Part shown: piece after piece, positions 6,097 through 6,225 of the stretch
Layout of the letters: each line of letters starts with the position of its first letter
How positions within the stretch are numbered: the stretch's first letter is position 1
Assembly (NCBI GenBank): GCA_015711875.1
Contig: JACVJG010000192.1
Span: 1 to 6,225 of the forward strand
Direction: 5' to 3'
Source: Candidatus Solincola jinzensis
Lineage (GTDB): Bacteria; Actinomycetota; Geothermincolia; Geothermincolales; RBG-13-55-18
DNA length: 6,225 nucleotides
Position numbers and translations under genes: made by a program
Notes under the pieces: model-generated
What the model was told of the DNA's origin: nothing
The model's input: only the letters and a program-made list of their open reading frames with translations
The model's database searches: none

Positions 6097-6125
6097 TCAT
6101 AAACCAGTCTCAGGAGGGCTTTCAA
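6096..6125 (-). promoter_or_regulatory. Candidate promoter for the ligase-ACT genes
   Basis: TTGAAA (6125-6120, 5 of 6 to TTGACA) and TATGAA (6101-6096, 4 of 6 to TATAAT) are separated by 18 bases. Transcription would start near 6089, downstream of the ATG at 6100, which fits translation from the TTG at 5863 with a leader of about 225 bases. The -10 overlaps the edge of repeat copy 1. Based on pattern only. Confidence 0.3.
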
Positions 6126-6182
6126 AAGCAAGCAACTCGCCACAGGCACCATGGCGACGGCATGCGGGCTTTAACATGATAA

Positions 6183-6225
6183 GGGGTCAGGCGAAGCGCA
6201 CCGCCAGATGCGGGCCGTGGATCCT
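6183..6225. repeat. 43-base direct repeat, copy 2 (may continue beyond the window)
   Basis: This is identical over all 43 visible bases to 6054-6096 and reaches the window edge, so its true right end is unknown. The 86 bases between the copies are unlike the repeat. One interval of 86 bases with a 43-base repeat does not fit a CRISPR array. Confidence 0.9.

Larger units (their letters stand above)
5864..6225. other. Repeat-rich upstream region of the ligase gene
   Basis: These 362 bases upstream of the chosen ligase start contain no gene I recognise. They hold two copies of a 43-base direct repeat, a 39-base imperfect tandem repeat, a hairpin and a candidate promoter. The part from 6100 inward is open in the ligase frame, and part of the plus strand is open too, as expected of GC-rich DNA. 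The translation (MKDPRPASGGALRLTPS, then SEIG repeats) has no counterpart in the usual PaaK N-terminus. In the ligase frame the stretch from the right edge ends at a TGA (6124-6122), so any upstream gene reaching into the window would end there; nothing shows one does. Confidence 0.6.

Noticed and set aside
5895..6179. Plus-strand reading of 94 codons opposite the ligase upstream region
   Set aside because: It runs through the repeats, is rich in Pro, Ala and Arg, has no ribosome binding site or family pattern, and is explained by high GC content.
6054..6225. Possible CRISPR array from two identical repeats
   Set aside because: Only two copies are seen, the repeat is 43 bases and the interval 86 bases, too long for a spacer, and there are no cas genes in the window.

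Overview
All recognisable genes in this GC-rich window lie on the minus strand, so the biological order runs from right to left. The make-up suggests a bacterium of a deep, partly anaerobic, high-GC lineage, possibly an early-branching actinobacterial or similar group. The reasons are strong G/C at third codon positions, TTG start use, two lipoproteins resembling the LppX/LprG type, a two-subunit glycyl-tRNA synthetase, and a PaaK-type ligase paired with a tandem ACT protein as in many anaerobes. The phylum is an inference; no marker here settles it.

Right part (6225 to 4114). A repeat-rich upstream region of about 360 bases holds a perfect 43-base direct repeat, a 39-base imperfect tandem repeat and a hairpin. 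It precedes a phenylacetate-CoA ligase family gene (paaK-like). An ATG-started reading runs through this repeat region, but a TTG with an ideal ribosome binding site at 5863 gives a protein of normal family length. The ligase gene overlaps by 8 bases a gene for a small protein of two ACT domains, a probable amino-acid-sensing partner.

Middle (4113 to 2082). A DUF488 protein gene and a membrane-anchored HD-GYP gene follow. Each is preceded by about 190 bases that are open in frame but look non-coding. The HD-GYP protein has lost the histidine of its HD motif (Met-Asp instead of His-Asp), so it may be inactive or altered as a cyclic-di-GMP phosphodiesterase. A strong intrinsic terminator ends this part.

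Left part (2081 to 1). Two adjacent genes encode paralogous secreted lipoproteins, 14 bases apart and evidently co-transcribed. After a 177-base gap with small hairpins comes the start of glyQ (glycyl-tRNA synthetase alpha subunit), cut off by the window edge after 45 residues.

The ligase and ACT protein form a clear functional pair, probably for activating aryl-acids made in aromatic amino acid breakdown. The lipoprotein pair is a second unit. The DUF488 and HD-GYP genes have no evident link to either beyond shared strand. I found no CRISPR array, tRNA, rRNA, transposase or convincing riboswitch. The most notable signals are the repeats reaching into the apparent ligase N-terminus, the degenerate HD-GYP, and the duplicated lipoproteins.
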